From contig NZ_CANKZF010000001.1 in NCBI RefSeq assembly GCF_947488515.1, positions 1,426,001 to 1,490,000 on the forward strand: a DNA stretch of 64,000 bases, given 5' to 3'. Position numbers and translations under genes: made by a program. Shown here piece by piece: positions 42,963 through 52,149 of the stretch; the stretch's first letter is position 1, and each line of letters opens with the position of its first letter. Under the pieces are notes generated by a model that was not told the DNA's origin, made no database searches, and saw only the letters and a list, made by a program, of their open reading frames with translations. Origin of the DNA: an uncultured Nocardioides sp. (GTDB lineage: Bacteria > Actinomycetota > Actinomycetes > Propionibacteriales > Nocardioidaceae).

Positions 42963-43064
42963 GGCCACGATCGTGTGACACCGAACACACCCTGACACGG
43001 GGCGATCGACCCCCCCGCCCTACCCGACCGGCACAGACGCGCCCGTCAGCCACCCCCACGCAGA

Positions 43065-43080
43065 GACAGGTATACCTGTC
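43065..43080. promoter_or_regulatory. Perfect 16-bp palindrome between the BVMO-esterase and LuxR genes
   Basis: Half-site GACAGGTA read on both strands without a spacer. It lies 103 bp upstream of the BVMO-esterase start and 88 bp upstream of the LuxR start, well placed to control both. Confidence 0.55.
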
Positions 43081-43167
43081 CTTGCTCCGTCCCCCCTGCC
43101 GGCGTGGACGCGGGGACGTGGTCCACGTCACAATGCCCGAAGGCCGTGACGACGAGGAGACCATCGC

Positions 43168-45498
43168 ATGCCGAGAGCTCCCAATCCCGTTGACGGCTGC
43201 CTCGGCCGCAACACTGAGATCGCGACCACGACTGCAGCCCTGGCCAGCTCCCGGCTCGTCACGCTGACTGGCCCCGGCGGCGTCGGCAAGACGCGCATCG
43301 CCCAGGAGCTGGCGTGGTCGATCGCCGACGACTTCCCCGACGGCGCCTGGCTCGTCCCTCTGGGTGACCTCGATCGCAGTGCCGACCCCACATCGGCCTC
43401 CGAGGCCCTTCTCCGTGGCCTGGGAGTCGCCGATCAGTCCGCGCGGCCGGCCGAGCTGAAGCTTGCAGAGCACCTCGCAGATCGCGAGCTCCTTCTCGTG
43501 CTCGACAACTGCGAGCACGTCCTGTCGTCAGTTGCGCCGCTGATCCGCCACCTGCTCGACGCATCCGCCGGGCTCCGGGTGCTCGCCACGAGCAGGGAAC
43601 CGCTCGAGCTCGCTGGTGAACGGGTGCTCACCGTGCCGCCCCTGTCGGTGCCACCGACAACTGCGGGGATCGGGCTCGACGGCCTGCTCGCCTCCGACGC
43701 GGTGCGCCTGCTCGAGGCGCGAGCGCGCGCGGTCGATCCGGAGTTCGTGATCCGCGAGGAGGACGTGCCCGCCGTCGCCGAGCTCATCACCCGGCTCGAC
43801 GGACTGCCACTGGCCATCGAGCTGTGCGCGACCCGCCTGCGGAGCCTGTCGGCCGGGCAGGTCCTTGAAAGGCTCGACAACAGGCTGGACATGGGGTCGC
43901 GCGACCCTGCGACACACGCGCCCCGACACCGATCCCTCCGTGACGTCATCGACTGGAGCCACGAGCTGTGCTCACCCGAGCATCGGCTCCTGTGGGCACG
44001 CCTCGCCGTCTTTCCGACCTCGTTCGACATCGCGGCCGCCGAAGACGTCTGCGGGTTCGGCGACCTCGACCGCGGGCAGGTGCTCGAGGGCATCGACCGC
44101 CTCGTGGCCCGGTCGATCCTCCACACCGAGCGATGGCCGACCGGGATGCGCTACCGCATGCTCTCGACGATCCGCGAGTATGCGATGGAGCAGCTCAACG
44201 CCTCAGGCGAGGGCGCCCCGCTGCGGCGCCGTCATCGCGACCACTACCTCACGCGGGTCGGCTCGGTCCTGAGCGCCTGGGCGAGTCCCACCCGGCTGGA
44301 CGCTCTGCAGGAGATGGACGAGGAGCGCCCCCACTACGCGGCCGCCATGAGCTGGTCGGCAGCGGAGGCGGACGAGCACGACGCGGGCCTGGAGTTCGCC
44401 GCCGCGCTGCGATACCACTGGCTCAGCGGGGGTCACCTCGCCGAGGGCCGCCGGTGGCTGTCGTTGTTCCTCGACAAGGACGTCAGTCCCACCACTCGCG
44501 CGCACGGCCTCTGGGTGGCGTCCTGGGTCGCGATGCTGCAGGGGGACCTCAGCGGCGCCGAGCGTTACATCGATGCACTGCGTGAGCTGCCGACGGTGGT
44601 CGACGTCGCGGCACACCTCGATCACTGGACTGGCCTGCTCGAAGCGTTCTCCGGCCGCGCAGACCGAGCGGTCGATCTCCTCGAACGTGCGGCCCAGGGT
44701 CACAGGCGTCGCGGCGCCGATGCTCTGGAGATGAGCGCTCGCTTCATGCAGGCCTACGCGTTGTCCTCAGCAGGTCGAGCAGTTGAGGCGGTCACGATCA
44801 GCACCGAGGTGGTGCAGCAGACACGTCAGACGGGCGACCACCTGAACCTTGCGTGGGCTTGGTGGATGCGAGCCTATGCCCACTGGAAGCTCGCCGACCT
44901 CGACTCGGCCGAGAGCGACCTGCGTGAGGTCCTGCTCGTCGAGCAGGGCTTCCACGACCGCTTCTGCATCGCCGGCGCGGTCGCCCTCCTCGCCCTGGTT
45001 GCCCAGTCCCGCGGAGACGATGCCCAGGCGCAGGATCTCGCATCGTCGGGGGCGGGCCTGTTCGCTGCGCTGGGGACCAAGCCGGAGTCGCTCGGATGGG
45101 ACTTCGCTCAGTCCTGGGCGCGTCTCTCGACGACCCTCGTCGCCCAGGATTCCTCGGCCCCCCATCAGGCAGCACGCGCCGCGTTCGACACGGATCTCGA
45201 CGAGACCCTGATCGTCCGCGAGCTCGTGGAGCGCCTGGGCCGACCACGAGTGGACGCGTCCCGACGCGGGGGCGGCCTGGGTGCGTTGACGACGCGCGAG
45301 CGGGAAGTGGCGGGTCTGGTGGCGAAAGGGCTCACCAATCGAGAGATCGCCGAGCGCTTGGTGATCGCTCCGCGCACCGCAGACGGGCACGTGGAGCGCA
45401 TCTTGTCCAAGCTCGGGGTTCGCCGACGCGCCCTCGTGGCGGCCATGGTCGTGTCCGACGTCGCGCGATCGCACCAGCCGGCAGGGAACGGGCCTTGA
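43168..45498 (+). CDS. Large LuxR-family ATP-binding regulator (AfsR/LAL-like)
   Basis: 776 residues. An NB-ARC-like ATPase at the N terminus: Walker A LTGPGGVGKTRIAQEL (about residues 32-47), Walker B LLLVLDNCEHVL, then LPLAIELCATRLRSL. A helical TPR-like middle from about residue 390 is followed by a C-terminal LuxR HTH: LGALTTREREVAGLVAKGLT and NREIAERLVIAPRTADGHVE. Such proteins integrate a signal through the TPR region. It is followed by a coupled histidine kinase and may regulate the divergent BVMO-esterase. Confidence 0.87.
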   Translation: MPRAPNPVDGCLGRNTEIATTTAALASSRLVTLTGPGGVGKTRIAQELAWSIADDFPDGAWLVPLGDLDRSADPTSASEALLRGLGVADQSARPAELKLAEHLADRELLLVLDNCEHVLSSVAPLIRHLLDASAGLRVLATSREPLELAGERVLTVPPLSVPPTTAGIGLDGLLASDAVRLLEARARAVDPEFVIREEDVPAVAELITRLDGLPLAIELCATRLRSLSAGQVLERLDNRLDMGSRDPATHAPRHRSLRDVIDWSHELCSPEHRLLWARLAVFPTSFDIAAAEDVCGFGDLDRGQVLEGIDRLVARSILHTERWPTGMRYRMLSTIREYAMEQLNASGEGAPLRRRHRDHYLTRVGSVLSAWASPTRLDALQEMDEERPHYAAAMSWSAAEADEHDAGLEFAAALRYHWLSGGHLAEGRRWLSLFLDKDVSPTTRAHGLWVASWVAMLQGDLSGAERYIDALRELPTVVDVAAHLDHWTGLLEAFSGRADRAVDLLERAAQGHRRRGADALEMSARFMQAYALSSAGRAVEAVTISTEVVQQTRQTGDHLNLAWAWWMRAYAHWKLADLDSAESDLREVLLVEQGFHDRFCIAGAVALLALVAQSRGDDAQAQDLASSGAGLFAALGTKPESLGWDFAQSWARLSTTLVAQDSSAPHQAARAAFDTDLDETLIVRELVERLGRPRVDASRRGGGLGALTTREREVAGLVAKGLTNREIAERLVIAPRTADGHVERILSKLGVRRRALVAAMVVSDVARSHQPAGNGP

Positions 45499-46622
45499 AC
45501 GACGGCGCCACCAGAGACCGCGCGGTCCGCGACGGACTCCTCGACGGACTCCTCGACGTGCACACCATCCTCGACCCGCGGTCGGTGCTGGAGCAGACAT
45601 TAAAGGACGCACTCGAGCTCGACCAGCGACGCGCGGCAGTGGCCTGGGTCGCGCTGCCGTCGGGCAGTGTCGACCTCACGATCGCGCACGTGATCGGCCA
45701 GCGCACGTCGGCGCTGCAGCATCTCGACGTTGGCACGGGCCAAGGACTGACGGGCCGTGTGCACGCCGACCCCACGACCCACTGGGTCGAGGACTACACC
45801 GACGACGCGAGCATCACGCACGAGTTCGACCGCGTCATCGAGGCAGAAGGGCTGCGTCGGATGGTCGCTGCTCCGATGTCGGTCGACGGGCGCGTGCTCG
45901 GGGTGTTGACGGTCGGCCACCGCGACATCGGTCCCATCGCCGACCGGATGGTCGCCCACGTCGACCTCATGGCCCAGCGAGCAGGCCTCGCACTGACGGT
46001 CGCGCAGGAGACCCGTGAACGGGTGGAGGCCGCCGCGCTGGCCGAGCGCCGCAGGATCAGCGAGGAGATCCACGACAGCGTCAGCGCGCTGCTCTTCTCG
46101 ATCGGCGCTCGCACCGAGCGCATGCAACGGCGGTCCGTGGACCAGGAGGTCGCTCGCGAGCTCTCGACCCTCCGGGAGGAGGTCGTCGAGGTCGGGGGCA
46201 TCGTCCGGGAGCTCATCACGGGCTGGCACGCCAGTGCGAGTGCCGACCTCCGGGCCGAGATCGAGGGCCAGGTCGAGGGGTTCCGGCGCCGCACCGGACT
46301 CGACGCCGTAGCGGTGTTCCTCGGCCCTCCGGCCGACCTTGACGCCGGCCGGGTCGAGGCACTCTCCCGATTCGTGGCGGTGGCACTCGCCAACGCGGAG
46401 CGCCACGCGCAGGCCACCCGCGTCACGGTCACCGTGGCGTCCGCGCCCGACCACGTCGCAGCCGTCGTCTCGAACGACGGCCCGACGCTACGCGAGCGGA
46501 TCCGACCCGGCATCGGCCTGAGCGGTACGTCCTCGCGGATCGCTGGTGTCGGCGGAGACGTCGCCATCGTCACCGACGGGACCGACGAGGGGTTCACGAT
46601 CCGGGCACGGGTGCCCAGATGA
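45495..46622 (+). CDS. GAF-domain sensor histidine kinase (NarL-type, HisKA_3)
   Basis: 375 residues from a TTG at 45495 that overlaps the LuxR stop; no ATG or GTG fits as well. A GAF domain (about 15-165; GQGLTGRVHADPTTHWVEDY and RRMVAAPMSVDGRVLGVLTV) is followed by HisKA_3 with phospho-His in ERRRISEEIHDSVSALLF, and HATPase_c with VALANAERHAQATRVTVTVA and GIGLSGTSSRIAGVGGDVAI. It has no membrane helix, so it senses a cytoplasmic signal. It is translationally coupled to the response regulator. Confidence 0.85.
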   Translation: MNDGATRDRAVRDGLLDGLLDVHTILDPRSVLEQTLKDALELDQRRAAVAWVALPSGSVDLTIAHVIGQRTSALQHLDVGTGQGLTGRVHADPTTHWVEDYTDDASITHEFDRVIEAEGLRRMVAAPMSVDGRVLGVLTVGHRDIGPIADRMVAHVDLMAQRAGLALTVAQETRERVEAAALAERRRISEEIHDSVSALLFSIGARTERMQRRSVDQEVARELSTLREEVVEVGGIVRELITGWHASASADLRAEIEGQVEGFRRRTGLDAVAVFLGPPADLDAGRVEALSRFVAVALANAERHAQATRVTVTVASAPDHVAAVVSNDGPTLRERIRPGIGLSGTSSRIAGVGGDVAIVTDGTDEGFTIRARVPR

Positions 46623-47218
46623 TCCCTGACGCGACCATCTCCTTGTTCGTGATCGACGACCATCCGATCGTGCGGGCCGGCGTGGACAACGTCTTCGACG
46701 GCGAGCCCGGGTTCAGGCTGCTCGGCGCCTCCCCGACCGTGTCCGACGCCGTCGCGGCCTGGCGCACCGGCACCCCCGACGTCGTCCTGCTCGACGTGCG
46801 CCTGGGAGATGCCGACGTCGTACGCTCGGTCGAGCAGGCGCGCGCGGCAGCGCCGACGACGGCTGTCCTGCTGTTCACCGCTGACCCCCGTCACCCTCGC
46901 ATCCCCCTCGCCCGGAGGGCCGGGGCGGTCGCGACGGTCGCCAAGGACACCCCTCCCGCCGAGCTGCGGGCCATGGTCCGTGCCGCACACGACGGCCGAC
47001 TGACTGACGGCCATCGCCCCGAACGGCCGCTGCTCACGCCTCGACAGCACGACGTGCTGACGCGGGTCGGCCATGGCCTGACCAACGGTGAGATCGCCGA
47101 CGAGCTCGGCCTGAGCCCAGCCACGGTCAAGGCCTACTGGCAGGAGACCCTCCAGCGCATCGGGGCCCGAAACCGTGCCGACGCCATCTCGGTGGCCCAT
47201 CGCCGCGGCCTCCTCTGA
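46619..47218 (+). CDS. NarL/FixJ-family response regulator
   Basis: 199 residues. Receiver domain with acidic pocket LFVIDDHPIVRAGVDNVFDG and phospho-acceptor Asp in DVVLLDVRLGDADVV; the switch Thr is in LLFTADPRHP and the Lys in TVAKDTPPAEL. The C-terminal HTH is LLTPRQHDVLTRVGHGLTNG and IADELGLSPATVKAYWQETL. It is the partner of the kinase just upstream. Likely targets are the following acyl-CoA ligase or the BVMO-esterase, but no site is recognised. Confidence 0.9.
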   Translation: MIPDATISLFVIDDHPIVRAGVDNVFDGEPGFRLLGASPTVSDAVAAWRTGTPDVVLLDVRLGDADVVRSVEQARAAAPTTAVLLFTADPRHPRIPLARRAGAVATVAKDTPPAELRAMVRAAHDGRLTDGHRPERPLLTPRQHDVLTRVGHGLTNGEIADELGLSPATVKAYWQETLQRIGARNRADAISVAHRRGLL

Positions 47219-47329
47219 ACGGTGAGCGGCGGCTCAGGCGGTGCACACCCTGCCGTTCGGCGGTGATGCGCGCGCGGGGTGCGGGTGTTCACTGCAGCTC
47301 CGACCTGTATCGACCTCCGGGAGAACGCC

Positions 47330-48919
47330 ATGTCCCACGACCAGGGCTCCACCACCTCGCTCTCGTCCCTCGACGGTCTCGGCCAGCTCTTGCCGCGGCT
47401 GGCCGCGCGCTGGAGCGACCGCATCGCCCTCGTGACTGACGAGCGCACCCTGACCTTCGGCGAGCTCGACCGCCTCGCGGCTCGCGCTGCCCATGGCTTG
47501 CGCGCGCGGGGGGTGCGGCCCGGCGACCGGGTCGCGCTCATGTCACAGAACCGGTGGGAATGGATCGTCTCCTACCACGGAGCGCTACGCTCCGGCGCCG
47601 TCGTCAACCCGCTGAACGTCATGCTCACAGGCGACGAGCTCGCCTACATCCTGGCCGACTCCGGCGCCAGGATCTTGATGGCGTCGCGTGATTGTCTTCA
47701 GGCGACGGCCCCGAACGTGGCCTCGCTCGCCACCCTCGAGCGCTCGATCTGCTTCGACGGCGCCCTGGGCGGCGCGGAAGGTTTCGAGGCGTTGTTGGAC
47801 GACGCGCCCGCCGCACCGTTCGACCCGGTCCCGGTGAGCCCCGACTCGCTCGCGTGCATCGCCTACACCTCCGGAACTACCGGTCACCCGAAGGGGGCCA
47901 TGCAGTCCCAGCAGTCACTCGTCCTGAACTGCGCCTACACGGCCTCGATGCACCTGCGGACCGAGCATGACGTCGTGCTCACGGCACTGCCCTCGGCCCA
48001 CGTGTACGGCAACGTCGTGCTCAACAGCACCTTCATGGCCGGCGGCAGAGTCGTTCTCATGCGCCGGTTCGACCCTGCGGAGTCCCTCGCCCGGATCGAG
48101 TCGCACCGCGCCACCCTCTTCGAGGGCGTCCCGGCGATGTACGCCACGATGCTCGCGTCACCAGCCGTGGCCACCACTGACCTGTCGAGCCTGACCAGGT
48201 CGACGGTCGGTGGTCAGACGATCGCAAGGAGCGTCATCGAGGCCTGGGAACGCCGGACCGGGCGGCCGCTGATCGAGCTGTGGGGGATGACGGAGCTCTC
48301 CGGCCTGGGCTCGACCCACGCTCTCCACGCGCCCGCGGTTCACGGGTCGATCGGGGTGTCGCTGCCTGGCAACGAGCTCAAGGTGGTCGACGTCGAGGAC
48401 ATCTCGGTGGAGTGCGGTCCTGACCGTCCCGGGGAGCTGCTGGCGCGTGGTCCGCTCGTGACCATGGGTTACTTCAACAATCCGGAGGCCACGCGCGAGA
48501 CGATCACGGCGGACGGCTGGCTGCGCACCGGCGACGTCGCCACTCACGACGGAGCGGGGCGGTTCTTCGTCGTCGACCGGCTCAAGGACCTGATCCTCAC
48601 CGGCGGGTACAACGTCTATCCCGCCGAGATCGAGCGGGTCCTGATCGGCCACCCCGCCGTCGCGCTCGTCGCGGTCGGCCGCGAACCGCACGAGGTCAAG
48701 GGCGAGGTCGCCCACGCCTACGTCGTGCCGACCGGCGAACGTCCCACGGTCGAGGAGCTCCTGGCGTACTGCCGCGAGCGTCTCGCTGCGTACAAGGTGC
48801 CGCGCGCGATCCACTTCGTCGACGACCTGCCAACGACCTCGAGCGGCAAGCTCATGCGCCGGATGCTGCGTCAGCCCGTCGTACCGCAGCGTCCGGACGC
48901 GAGAGCTTCTCGAGCGTGA
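47330..48919 (+). CDS. AMP-forming acyl-CoA ligase (long-chain/medium-chain type)
   Basis: 529 residues from ATG 47330, behind CCGGGAG. ANL superfamily: AMP-binding loop IAYTSGTTGHPKGAMQSQQS, LIELWGMTELSGLGSTHA, LRTGDVATHDGAGRFFVVDR and C-terminal LILTGGYNVYPAEIERVL with the catalytic Lys in TSSGKLMRRML. It activates a carboxylic acid to its CoA thioester. Next to a BVMO-esterase and its regulators, the acid released by ester cleavage is a possible substrate (inference). Confidence 0.88.
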   Translation: MSHDQGSTTSLSSLDGLGQLLPRLAARWSDRIALVTDERTLTFGELDRLAARAAHGLRARGVRPGDRVALMSQNRWEWIVSYHGALRSGAVVNPLNVMLTGDELAYILADSGARILMASRDCLQATAPNVASLATLERSICFDGALGGAEGFEALLDDAPAAPFDPVPVSPDSLACIAYTSGTTGHPKGAMQSQQSLVLNCAYTASMHLRTEHDVVLTALPSAHVYGNVVLNSTFMAGGRVVLMRRFDPAESLARIESHRATLFEGVPAMYATMLASPAVATTDLSSLTRSTVGGQTIARSVIEAWERRTGRPLIELWGMTELSGLGSTHALHAPAVHGSIGVSLPGNELKVVDVEDISVECGPDRPGELLARGPLVTMGYFNNPEATRETITADGWLRTGDVATHDGAGRFFVVDRLKDLILTGGYNVYPAEIERVLIGHPAVALVAVGREPHEVKGEVAHAYVVPTGERPTVEELLAYCRERLAAYKVPRAIHFVDDLPTTSSGKLMRRMLRQPVVPQRPDARASRA

Positions 48920-48961
48920 CGGGACGAGATCGCGACCGCCACCGCCGAACGGGAGGTGCTG

Positions 48962-50170
48962 CTACGCGCGTCCCGCGACCTGGCGGGAGCTCCTGGGAGC
49001 CTTGACCCAGCGATAGGCGCCGGCTCGCGTACGCTCCCAGGCGAGAACTGACCTCGCGTACTTGTTGTTCCACTCGTTGAACACCGCGGCCGGTCTCCCC
49101 TTGAGGACGGTGCCGCTCGGGATGTCGTCGAACCGCGTCCTCTGCACCAGCCCGTCACCGGGCCCCAGGCTCATGGCGAGGACGAGGTAGGCGAGCCTGA
49201 ACGGCTCGGGCGAGCGTCCTTCGAGCCCCGCGATGATCGTGGCGGCAGCATGCGCGCCCTGGGGGATTGCTGTCGCGCACGCCATCCGCAACGTCTCGCC
49301 GGACGGTCCGTCGACGACGCTCCCGTCGCCCGCGCCGAGGATGTCCGGATCTCTCGGGGTCTGCATGTACTCGTCGACGATGAGCCGGCCGGACCCGTCC
49401 ACCTCGAGGCCGCTGTCCCGCGCGAGGGTGGGCACGGCGAACGACGCGGCCCACACGACGCAGTCTGCGGCGATGTCCTCGCCGTCGGCGGTGCGGACAC
49501 CCGTCGGGGTCACTCGCGCGACCGGAGTGTGCTCGAGGACCTTGACGTCGAACATCGCCCGGGCCTGGGTGAGGTAGGTGCGCGCCTTCACCGACAGGGT
49601 CGGGCCGACGCGGGACGAGGTGACGATGCTGAGCTGGAGGCGGGGCCGTAGCGCGGCGAGCTCTGTGACGAGCTCGATGGCTGTCGGTCCCCCACCGACG
49701 ACGAGGACTGATGCGTCGTCGGAGACCTCGGCGAGTCGGCTGCGGAGTGCATGTGTTGCCTCGAGGCTGGAGATGTTGTGGGCGTACTCAGCCGCGCCGG
49801 GCACCGAGGTGACAGGAACACCACTTCCGACTGCGTACACGAGCTTGTCGTAGCGCTCTGTCCAGGACACGTTCGACTCGACGTCGACACCGTCGACTCG
49901 GTGCTCGTCGGGTCGGATCAACGTCACGCGGGCGAGCCGGAGCTCCACCGAGGGCTTGAGTAGGGAGCGAAGCGAGTGGCGTGTGGCCGGCTCGGCGTCC
50001 GTCCGGGCTGCGACCTCGTGAAGACGGATGCGCTCGACGAACGACTCGTTCGGATTGATCAGCGTGATCCGCGCCCGCGATCCCAGCTTTCCCGCAAGCC
50101 GGTTGGCGCACAAGATGCCGGCGTAGCCGCCGCCGATGATGAGGATGCGTGGAGGACTGGAGACGGTCAT
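48962..50170 (-). CDS. FAD/NAD(P)-dependent oxidoreductase (NDH-2-like), leaderless
   Basis: 402 residues from ATG 50170. Motifs: RILIIGGGYAGILCANRLAG, VLVVGGGPTAIELVTELAAL and DILGAGDGSVVDGP. It is the close paralogue of the enzyme at 1135-2562, without that protein's sigma-like tail. The ECF41-type -10 element ends 9 nt before the ATG, so transcription probably starts at or very near the start codon. The longer frame to 50197 overlaps the promoter spacer and is rejected. It may reduce quinones or another small acceptor. Confidence 0.86.
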   Translation of the reverse strand: MTVSSPPRILIIGGGYAGILCANRLAGKLGSRARITLINPNESFVERIRLHEVAARTDAEPATRHSLRSLLKPSVELRLARVTLIRPDEHRVDGVDVESNVSWTERYDKLVYAVGSGVPVTSVPGAAEYAHNISSLEATHALRSRLAEVSDDASVLVVGGGPTAIELVTELAALRPRLQLSIVTSSRVGPTLSVKARTYLTQARAMFDVKVLEHTPVARVTPTGVRTADGEDIAADCVVWAASFAVPTLARDSGLEVDGSGRLIVDEYMQTPRDPDILGAGDGSVVDGPSGETLRMACATAIPQGAHAAATIIAGLEGRSPEPFRLAYLVLAMSLGPGDGLVQRTRFDDIPSGTVLKGRPAAVFNEWNNKYARSVLAWERTRAGAYRWVKAPRSSRQVAGRA

Positions 50171-50176
50171 GCCCCC

Positions 50177-50205
50177 TCGACGGTCCACGGCCTGCATTTG
50201 TGAGG
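50177..50205 (-). promoter_or_regulatory. ECF41-type promoter for the FAD oxidoreductase at 48962-50170
   Basis: Reading leftward: CCTCACA-N16-CGTCGA. The -10 carries the exact CGTC reported for ECF41 promoters. It is 9 nt from the end of CGTC to the A of ATG. Confidence 0.75.
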
Positions 50206-50252
50206 TCGGCGACGGTGATCCTCGCGAGTCGACCCCGAGTCCCGGCTGCGCC

Positions 50253-51521
50253 TCAGACGGCGGTGTCGATCGTGTGACCCATGCGCTCGCGCTTCGTGCG
50301 TAGGTAGCGCTGGTTGTGCACGGTCTCGAACGCGGGGAGGGCGATGCGTTCGACCACGTCCAGACCGTGACGGACGAGCGCGGCGCGCTTGTCGGCGTTG
50401 TTGGTGATGAGCCGGACGCGCTCCACGCCCAGCTCGCTCAGGATGTGTGCCGCTGAGTCGTAGCTACGCGCGTCGACGGGCAGGCCCTGTGCGATGTTGG
50501 CGTCGACGGTGTCCAGACCGGTCTCCTGCAGCGCGTAGGCGTGAATCTTCGCTCCCAGGCCGATGCCGCGTCCCTCATGTCCACGGAGGTAGACGATCAC
50601 TCCGGATCCCGCTTCCGCGATGGCGATCATGGCTTGCTCCAGCTGTGTCCCGCAATCGCAGCGTAGGGAGCCGATGATGTCGCCAGTGAGGCATTCGCTG
50701 TGCACGCGGACCAGCACGCCGCCTTCCGCATCCGGTCCTGTCAGGTCTCCCATGGTGAGGACCAGGTGTTCCGCGTCGTCGCTGTGCGATTCGAAGACGG
50801 AGGCCTCGAACATCCCGAACTCGGTGGGCATGGCCGCTGTGCTCACCCGACGAACGCGCCTGCACCCGTGCTGGCGGTGTCGGACGAGGTCCTCCACGGA
50901 CACGAGCGGGATGCCGTGCTCGGTCGCGAACCGTCGCAGCTCGTCAGTTCGCATCATCGATCCGTCTCCTGTGACGACTTCCGCGATCAGGCCTACTGGG
51001 GTTCGCCCTGCGAGCTCGAGCAGCTCGACCGCCGCTTCGGTGTGTCCCGCCCGTGCGAGGACGCCCCCGGGACGCGCTCGCAGCGGAAAGACGTGGCCGG
51101 GCCGACGCAGGTCGGCGGCTGACGTCGAGCTGTCCGCAAGCGCGCGGAACGTCTGGGCGCGTTCACTGGCTGATACGCCCGTGCCCACGCTCCTGTGGTC
51201 GACCGTGATCGTGAAGGCAGTCCCGTGCTCGTCGGTGTTCTGCGCGACCATGGGCGGGAGCGCGAGGCGGTCGGCGTGATCGTCGGGCATCGGGGCACAG
51301 AGGATGCCGGTGGTGTGTCGGACGATGAACGCGACCTGTTCGGCGGTCGCTGCCTCCGCGGCCATGATGAGGTCTCCCTCGTCCTCGCGGTCCTCGTGGT
51401 CGACGACCAGCACCATGCGGCCCTCGCCGAGCGCATCCACGGCCCGCGCGACGCGGGTGGCCCACGACGTTTCGTCAGTGGGGGCGGCTGCAGTCGTCGG
51501 CTCCGGGGAGTTCGTGGCCAT
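50253..51521 (-). CDS. ribBA: Bifunctional DHBP synthase/GTP cyclohydrolase II
   Basis: 422 residues from ATG 51521, preceded by TAGGAGC. The N-terminal RibB domain has VLVVDHEDREDEGDLIMAAE and the acidic metal loop, with GHVFPLRARPGGVLARAGHT. The RibA domain has the zinc Cys cluster in ECLTGDIIGSLRCDCGTQLE and then YLRGHEGRGIGLGAKIHAYA. It makes the two riboflavin precursors (from ribulose 5-phosphate and GTP). No FMN riboswitch is visible upstream. Its position between flavoprotein genes suggests supply of extra flavin for them. Confidence 0.93.
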   Translation of the reverse strand: MATNSPEPTTAAAPTDETSWATRVARAVDALGEGRMVLVVDHEDREDEGDLIMAAEAATAEQVAFIVRHTTGILCAPMPDDHADRLALPPMVAQNTDEHGTAFTITVDHRSVGTGVSASERAQTFRALADSSTSAADLRRPGHVFPLRARPGGVLARAGHTEAAVELLELAGRTPVGLIAEVVTGDGSMMRTDELRRFATEHGIPLVSVEDLVRHRQHGCRRVRRVSTAAMPTEFGMFEASVFESHSDDAEHLVLTMGDLTGPDAEGGVLVRVHSECLTGDIIGSLRCDCGTQLEQAMIAIAEAGSGVIVYLRGHEGRGIGLGAKIHAYALQETGLDTVDANIAQGLPVDARSYDSAAHILSELGVERVRLITNNADKRAALVRHGLDVVERIALPAFETVHNQRYLRTKRERMGHTIDTAV

Positions 51522-51682
51522 GGATGCTCCTAGGTCTGGCGCACAAGCGCGCGGACGCACATCAGCCGTGCTGCGGGGATTGTCGAGCCTTTTCGGTCAC
51601 CGTCATGACCGGCCGGCCCGCGCGGATGTGAGCAGCAGGCGGGAAGCCGCTGGGCGCGGTGAGCGGCGGCGGGACGGTCTAC

Positions 51683-52051
51683 TCAGCGAGCGGCGAGCTC
51701 GCAGGACGGCGTACCGCCGGGCAGTCGCGAGCGATTGGCGGCGACCCAGTGGTAGGCGCGTCGCGCGAGCGGCTCGACGGGCCGGGTCGTCATCAGTCGG
51801 CCGACCAGGCGCCATGGCAGCGGGCCGGTGGCGAGGATCGACGCGATGGCCCGGTGCCGGTAGTCGACGCGGCCGTCGGGGTGGACGTACGGCATCTCCA
51901 GCATGGCCCGCTCGGCGTCGATGCCGAACGCCTCGAGGCCGACCGATTGCACGGTGGACCGGTCGATGTCGACGCCCAGGCGCGGCACCATCGGCCCGAA
52001 CCGCATGCAGAAGCCGCAGTCCTCGTCATTGAGCATCAGTCCGCGGTCCAC
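51683..52051 (-). CDS. DCC-family thiol-disulfide oxidoreductase-like protein
   Basis: 122 residues from GTG 52051; ATG 52036 is an alternative. It opens with the DCC signature LMLNDEDCGFCMRFGPMVPR, with the CxxC-type pair, and continues with YVHPDGRVDYRHRAIASILA and RRAYHWVAANRSRLPGGTPS, where the last Cys is conserved. The function of DUF393/DCC proteins is poorly known; they are predicted to be redox active. It is divergent from the NADH dehydrogenase at 52150. Confidence 0.8.
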   Translation of the reverse strand: MDRGLMLNDEDCGFCMRFGPMVPRLGVDIDRSTVQSVGLEAFGIDAERAMLEMPYVHPDGRVDYRHRAIASILATGPLPWRLVGRLMTTRPVEPLARRAYHWVAANRSRLPGGTPSCELAAR

Positions 52052-52072
52052 GCCGCCGACGCTACGCCCACA

Positions 52073-52101
52073 CATCACATCCGGCCGCGCAGAGGTGTCG
52101 A
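52073..52101 (+). promoter_or_regulatory. ECF41-type promoter for the second NADH dehydrogenase
   Basis: CATCACA-N16-TGTCGA, with a predicted leader of about 42 nt to the AGGAG site and ATG 52150. The -10 matches that of the paralogous gene at 4558-4586. Confidence 0.65.
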
Positions 52102-52149
52102 GACAGTGAGACCCGCACGGGATCGCACAGTCAGATCAGGAGAGCGTTC

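Noticed and set aside
42968..42990. A perfect TGTCACA on the minus strand upstream of the BVMO-esterase
   Set aside because: The position 16 bases downstream reads CACCAC, not nGTC, so it lacks a -10 element of the ECF41 type.
51522..51640. Possible FMN riboswitch upstream of ribBA
   Set aside because: The conserved RFN elements (AGGGTG, GGGCGAA-type pieces) are not seen in the short upstream region.
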